A stretch of DNA of 26,235 nt from JANNWF01 sp052390415 (GTDB taxonomy: Bacteria; Pseudomonadota; Gammaproteobacteria; Xanthomonadales; Xanthomonadaceae). A program made the translations under genes and the position numbers. This document shows, one piece after another, positions 25,201-26,235 of the stretch; positions within the stretch are counted from its first letter, which is position 1; every line of letters begins with the position of its first letter. The notes under the pieces were generated by a model. The model worked only from the letters and a program-made list of their open reading frames with translations, was not told the origin of the DNA and made no database searches. The stretch spans positions 1 through 26,235 of the forward strand of contig JBQTGY010000024.1 of the NCBI GenBank assembly GCA_052390415.1, given 5' to 3'.

Positions 25201-25882
25201 ATGGATGAGCCGCGCCGCCCGCAGCTTCCGGCCCGGCCTGCCGCTCGCTGCGCTGCATGAACTGAAGGTGCTCAAGGGCATTCGTCTTGGCGGCTTCGAG
25301 AACGGCGGTGATCGTTTCACCATCGAAGCCACCGCTCTGCCCAGCGACCGCGGCGCGCAGTTGCAGATGCGCATCCTCGATCGCCGCGGCCACCCGAACT
25401 ACAGCGCCCGCATCGAGCTGTTACCCGAGACTCAAGGTCACCCGCAAAACAATGCCGCGCTGAGCCTGGAACCCTGGGGCGACCAGCCTATCTACGCAGA
25501 CCTGCTGTTCCATCGCGGCGCGTTCGAGTTGATCGACCAACTCGACGGCATCAGCGACCACGGCATCGAAGGCACGCTACGTGGTGTCGCCGATGGCGGT
25601 TGGTCAGTGGAGCCTTGGCAACTCGATGTCGCCGCGCTGGATGCCGGCCTGCAACTGGCCGTGTTGTTTGGGCAACGCATGTTGGGCGGACCGAATTTGC
25701 CGACGGGGATCGATCAGATTCGAGCGTTTGGTTTGCCACCGGGTGAGGGTTTGCTGAGTGCTACCGCGTATCGACGTGCGTTGAGTACGCATGCGATGAC
25801 GACGGATATCGTGTTTACGGATGCACGGGGGCAGCGGGTGGCGGAGATGATCGGGGTGCATAACCATGCGGTGGGAGGGTGA
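19238..25882 (+). CDS. pfaA: PfaA-like iterative megasynthase (KS-AT-ACPx3-KR-DH)
   Basis: A 2214-residue multidomain synthase. KS: residues 8-470 with C211 (DAACASAL), H346 (HGTGT) and H387 (IGHTKAA). AT: about 575-880 with PGQGSQ (579-584) and S674 in GHSFGE. A Pro/Ser/Thr-rich linker follows, including a helical segment (about 1005-1060). Three near-identical ACPs have phosphopantetheine serines S1173, S1275 and S1373 in LGIDSIKRVEIL. KR: VSGGARGVTA (1672-1681), with S1847, Y1860 and N1864. C-terminal DH: HAIHGQPVLP (H1973) and a second-half D2135 in LDAGLQ, so both hot-dog halves look intact. All catalytic residues I could check are present. The order matches PfaA of PUFA synthases, though marine PfaA usually has five to six ACPs. 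Together with the upstream PfaD it could extend and reduce an acyl chain iteratively. No thioesterase, PfaB, PfaC or PPTase is in the window. Confidence 0.95.
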   Translation: MTAAKPANQQPIAIVGVSALFPGSTDAGGFWRDILDGRDLITDVPPSHWLIDDYFDADPSAPDKTYARRGGFLDPVGFDSLGFGVPPSTLPATDTAQLLALILAQSVLQDAAGAQFESMDRSRISVILGVTSAQELLFSMVSRLQKPVWVKALRESGLPEDEVQAACTRIADHYVPWQESSFPGLLGNVVAGRIANRLNLGGTNCVTDAACASALSALSMAISELQLGNSDLVISGGVDTLNDIFMYMCFSKTPALSPTGDCRPFSDSADGTMLGEGLGMVALKRLDDAERDGDRIYAVIRGLGSSSDGRSKSVYAPVSEGQAQALRRAYAIAGYSAATIELVEAHGTGTKAGDVAEFEGLRQVFADADGERRQWCALGSVKSQIGHTKAAAGAAGLFKAVMALHHKVLPPTIKIDAPNPKLAIEQSPFYLNTRARPWIRDGKHPRRAAVSAFGFGGSNFHVTLEEYAGSGTCAERLPTHSHELILLSANDVPALIAAAETLLASTDPLAQRAGRWQTQFASSARCRLAIVASDIEQLKTRLRGAITRIQADHTLPFTLPDGSSYGVGATSGTLALLFPGQGSQYVDMGADLAMQFPQARGVWDRAADLPFDPETSLQQRVFPRPTFAVEAAQADADALTATEWAQPAIGATSVSMLALLNQCGIEAHMFAGHSFGEVVALHAAGVLSESAMLRVARRRGELMAQAAATPGAMTALTLPLAEVQALLSCAGSTVVIANHNAPKQVVVSGTLQAISEFESQLATQGIAFRRLPVASGFHSDVVAGACAPFAEFLAEIEFAPARAQVFANATATVHGHHAQAIRDAVAAQVAQPVRFVEMIEAMYAAGARTFLEVGPGNVLSGLVSAILGERPFTAISMDRKHKPGVESLLLALGRLAANGIELDVSQLFAGLREATCAATHGRPLTPINGSNVGKPYPPAGGSAALPRPNPPRSTQPIAVVAATPVSATPPCKPLYPLNSASTIDPPVTSAAPTALHPTPPVPQGSPNSQWLAAFQSSQQQLADTHASFQRAMFESHASFLQLSETALTGLAALAGGAAMTQHVLPTPLSCPAVPMTAAPRPIAVTSAVRETVSTNGHTAEAPKRELQSPTPGAHLDTSVRTDSWASGVSTPSTSVAVIDLTALMLQVVAEKTGYPVDMLNLDMDLEGDLGIDSIKRVEILAAVDERAPGLATLDRSAMSALHTLAEIVDYLQGSQGSTAATAAPATQNKIAVPAAVALAFDLTTLMLNVVAEKTGYPVDMLNLDMDLEGDLGIDSIKRVEILAAVAERAPGLPTLDRGAMSALHTLAEIVAYLQGSQAAAPVEIVSTNPTVIAAAPNVDLTALMLQVVAEKTGYPVEMLTLDMDLEADLGIDSIKRVEILAAVDERAPGLPTLDRGAMSALHTLAEIVTYLSGATAHTSTAVEPVEPVEVAVVTTPATSKPSPVPLTESEPAPSRLGRYRLQRIPAPATGMAQSGLFEGHPVCVLGHALIGAALAAELDARGVKAEYVTELPPAANRCVYLGGLRDIECDDQAVAINREAFAVARQLASQLDAHASARDARGAGLFVSVQDTGGTFGLSAMDPRRAWLSGLPALIKTAALEWPRAALKAIDIESDGRAASELARVIADELLAGGGEIEVMLPASGQRETLCSVAEPIAHGSAVVGSGDVVVVSGGARGVTAACITEWAADSGARFVLLGRSPLRDEPAACNGITTEAELKRILLASAREQGQSLTPAELLARVREVQAGREIRATLAAIHDAGGSARYDAVDVADRVALQQVLADVRATWGPIAGLVHAAGVLADKRIIDKTNAMFDQVFDTKVAGLRALLDVTQSDPLRLLAVFSSVSARCGNTGQADYAMANEVLAKVMVAEQRRRPHVVTKSFGWGPWEAGMVTPHLRDRFAALGVPMIPLNVGARMFADELVGSARDQVELVLGGEPRAEALLFEGASARVQCLEISVARDSHGYLEGHAIHGQPVLPLVLAAEWMSRAARSFRPGLPLAALHELKVLKGIRLGGFENGGDRFTIEATALPSDRGAQLQMRILDRRGHPNYSARIELLPETQGHPQNNAALSLEPWGDQPIYADLLFHRGAFELIDQLDGISDHGIEGTLRGVADGGWSVEPWQLDVAALDAGLQLAVLFGQRMLGGPNLPTGIDQIRAFGLPPGEGLLSATAYRRALSTHAMTTDIVFTDARGQRVAEMIGVHNHAVGG
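22652..23473 (+). repeat. Triple ACP-coding repeat inside the megasynthase gene
   Basis: Three direct copies of about 220 nt start at 22652, 22958 and 23252, encoding ACP domains with very high protein identity. Their spacers of about 25-30 residues are Ala/Thr/Val/Pro rich and differ from one another. Nucleotide differences sit mainly at third codon positions, so the copies are not fresh duplications, although local gene conversion is possible. Copy three alone has Glu for Asp after PV and EADLG in place of EGDLG. Confidence 0.9.
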
Positions 25883-25893
25883 CTTTTGCTTCT

Positions 25894-25919
25894 CTCCGAG
25901 GGCGGAGGTTTTCCGTTTT
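25894..25919 (+). terminator. Weak candidate terminator after the pfaA-like gene
   Basis: CTCCG (25894-25898) and CGGAG (25903-25907) form a short GC stem around AGGG, 12 nt after the stop codon, followed by the T-rich GTTTTCCGTTTT. The stem is only 5 bp, so termination strength is doubtful. Confidence 0.35.
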
Positions 25920-25920
25920 C

Positions 25921-25980
25921 GTCATTCGGGCGTGGGTCGGAATCCAGTTGTTGTTCGCCATTCCGGCGTAGACCGGAATC
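25921..25980. repeat. Pair of REP-like elements in direct orientation
   Basis: Two units, 25921-25945 (CATTCGGGCGTGGGTCGGAATC) and 25958-25980 (CATTCCGGCGTAGACCGGAATC), are separated by about 12 bp. The second is a good palindrome (ATTCCGG...CCGGAAT); the first is degenerate. They share their core with the element at 14060-14082. Clustered REP units after a gene are typical of elements spread by RAYT-type transposases, none of which is in the window. Confidence 0.6.
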
Positions 25981-26235
25981 GAGCTTTCGCTTCGCTCGCC
26001 TTGGTCTGGCTCTCCGCACGGTTTCGTAATCCACCGCTGCGGGAGCGTGGGAGTTTGCGGCAGCGCTGGACCATGAAGCCACAAAGCCACGCTGCCATGC
26101 ATGGCTAACCCGGACATTTCATGAGGGGGCGCGAGTGATCACGTTCGGCGGCTTCGCCGCTACGCGGGGCTGTTGCCCCGAGCGGATTTGCGGCCAGCGC
26201 AAGGCGCGCCCGTGAACAAGGGCGCTTTGACGAGT

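Larger units (their letters stand above)
25883..26235. other. Non-coding tail after the megasynthase gene
   Basis: About 353 bp with no supported gene. It begins with a weak terminator-like hairpin, followed by two REP-like units (annotated separately). Further right are two small perfect hairpins: CGGCG-GCTT-CGCCG (26146-26159) and CGGGGC-TGTT-GCCCCG (26165-26180). The absence of a gene directly after pfaA shows that the usual pfaB/pfaC genes do not follow immediately. Confidence 0.6.

Noticed and set aside
24008..25393. 461-codon minus-strand open frame
   Set aside because: Shadow of the KR-DH region of the megasynthase gene; high GC keeps the opposite frame open.

Overview
The window comes from a GC-rich Gammaproteobacterium. 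A member of the Lysobacterales (Xanthomonadales) is my best guess, from the codon use, the TonB-dependent receptor type and the two kinds of REP-like palindrome (positions 14060-14082, 16723-16802 and 25921-25980). That placement is an inference, not a match to a known genome.

Left half (about 960-12770): an accessory, defence-like island between a truncated MFS transporter gene (1-957) and a tRNA-Arg(ACG) gene (12775-12851, minus strand). It holds two compact plus-strand operons. Operon A (1047-4744) has four genes with overlaps of 11, 4 and 4 nt: an unrecognised 198-residue protein, a QueC-like PP-loop protein resembling QatC/Cap9, an XRE-HTH/ImmA-IrrE metalloprotease, and a PIN-type ribonuclease. 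Operon B (4928-12222) encodes an unrecognised 301-residue helical protein, a 583-residue protein with a restriction-endonuclease-like N-terminus, and a 1487-residue protein with a Cap4/DUF4297-like nuclease domain, a STAND-like NTPase and a long helical-repeat C-terminus. A hairpin-rich leader (7582-7758) precedes the last gene. No integrase or transposase gene is visible. The stretch between the island and the tRNA carries short repeats, including three 12-bp iterons.

Middle (12775-16698): tRNA-Arg with a well-formed promoter and terminator, a small lipoprotein gene, and a TonB-dependent outer-membrane receptor gene.

Right half (16870-25882): a lipid/polyketide locus. A TetR regulator gene (minus) diverges from a pfaD-like FMN enoyl-reductase gene, which is followed 36 nt later by a giant pfaA-like megasynthase gene (KS-AT-ACP-ACP-ACP-KR-DH). 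A palindrome in the 43-nt divergent spacer is a likely TetR operator. Between them the two enzymes carry a complete chain-extension and reduction cycle (KS, AT, ACP, KR, DH, ER). PfaB, PfaC and the PfaE phosphopantetheinyl transferase of standard polyunsaturated fatty acid synthases are not in the window, and about 350 bp of non-coding, repeat-bearing DNA follows the megasynthase. This looks like a reduced PfaA/PfaD 'secondary lipid' synthase of unknown product.

The best candidates for something undescribed are operon A (nucleobase-modification-type enzyme plus Xre/ImmA-PIN module) and operon B (two nuclease-like proteins with a STAND NTPase).
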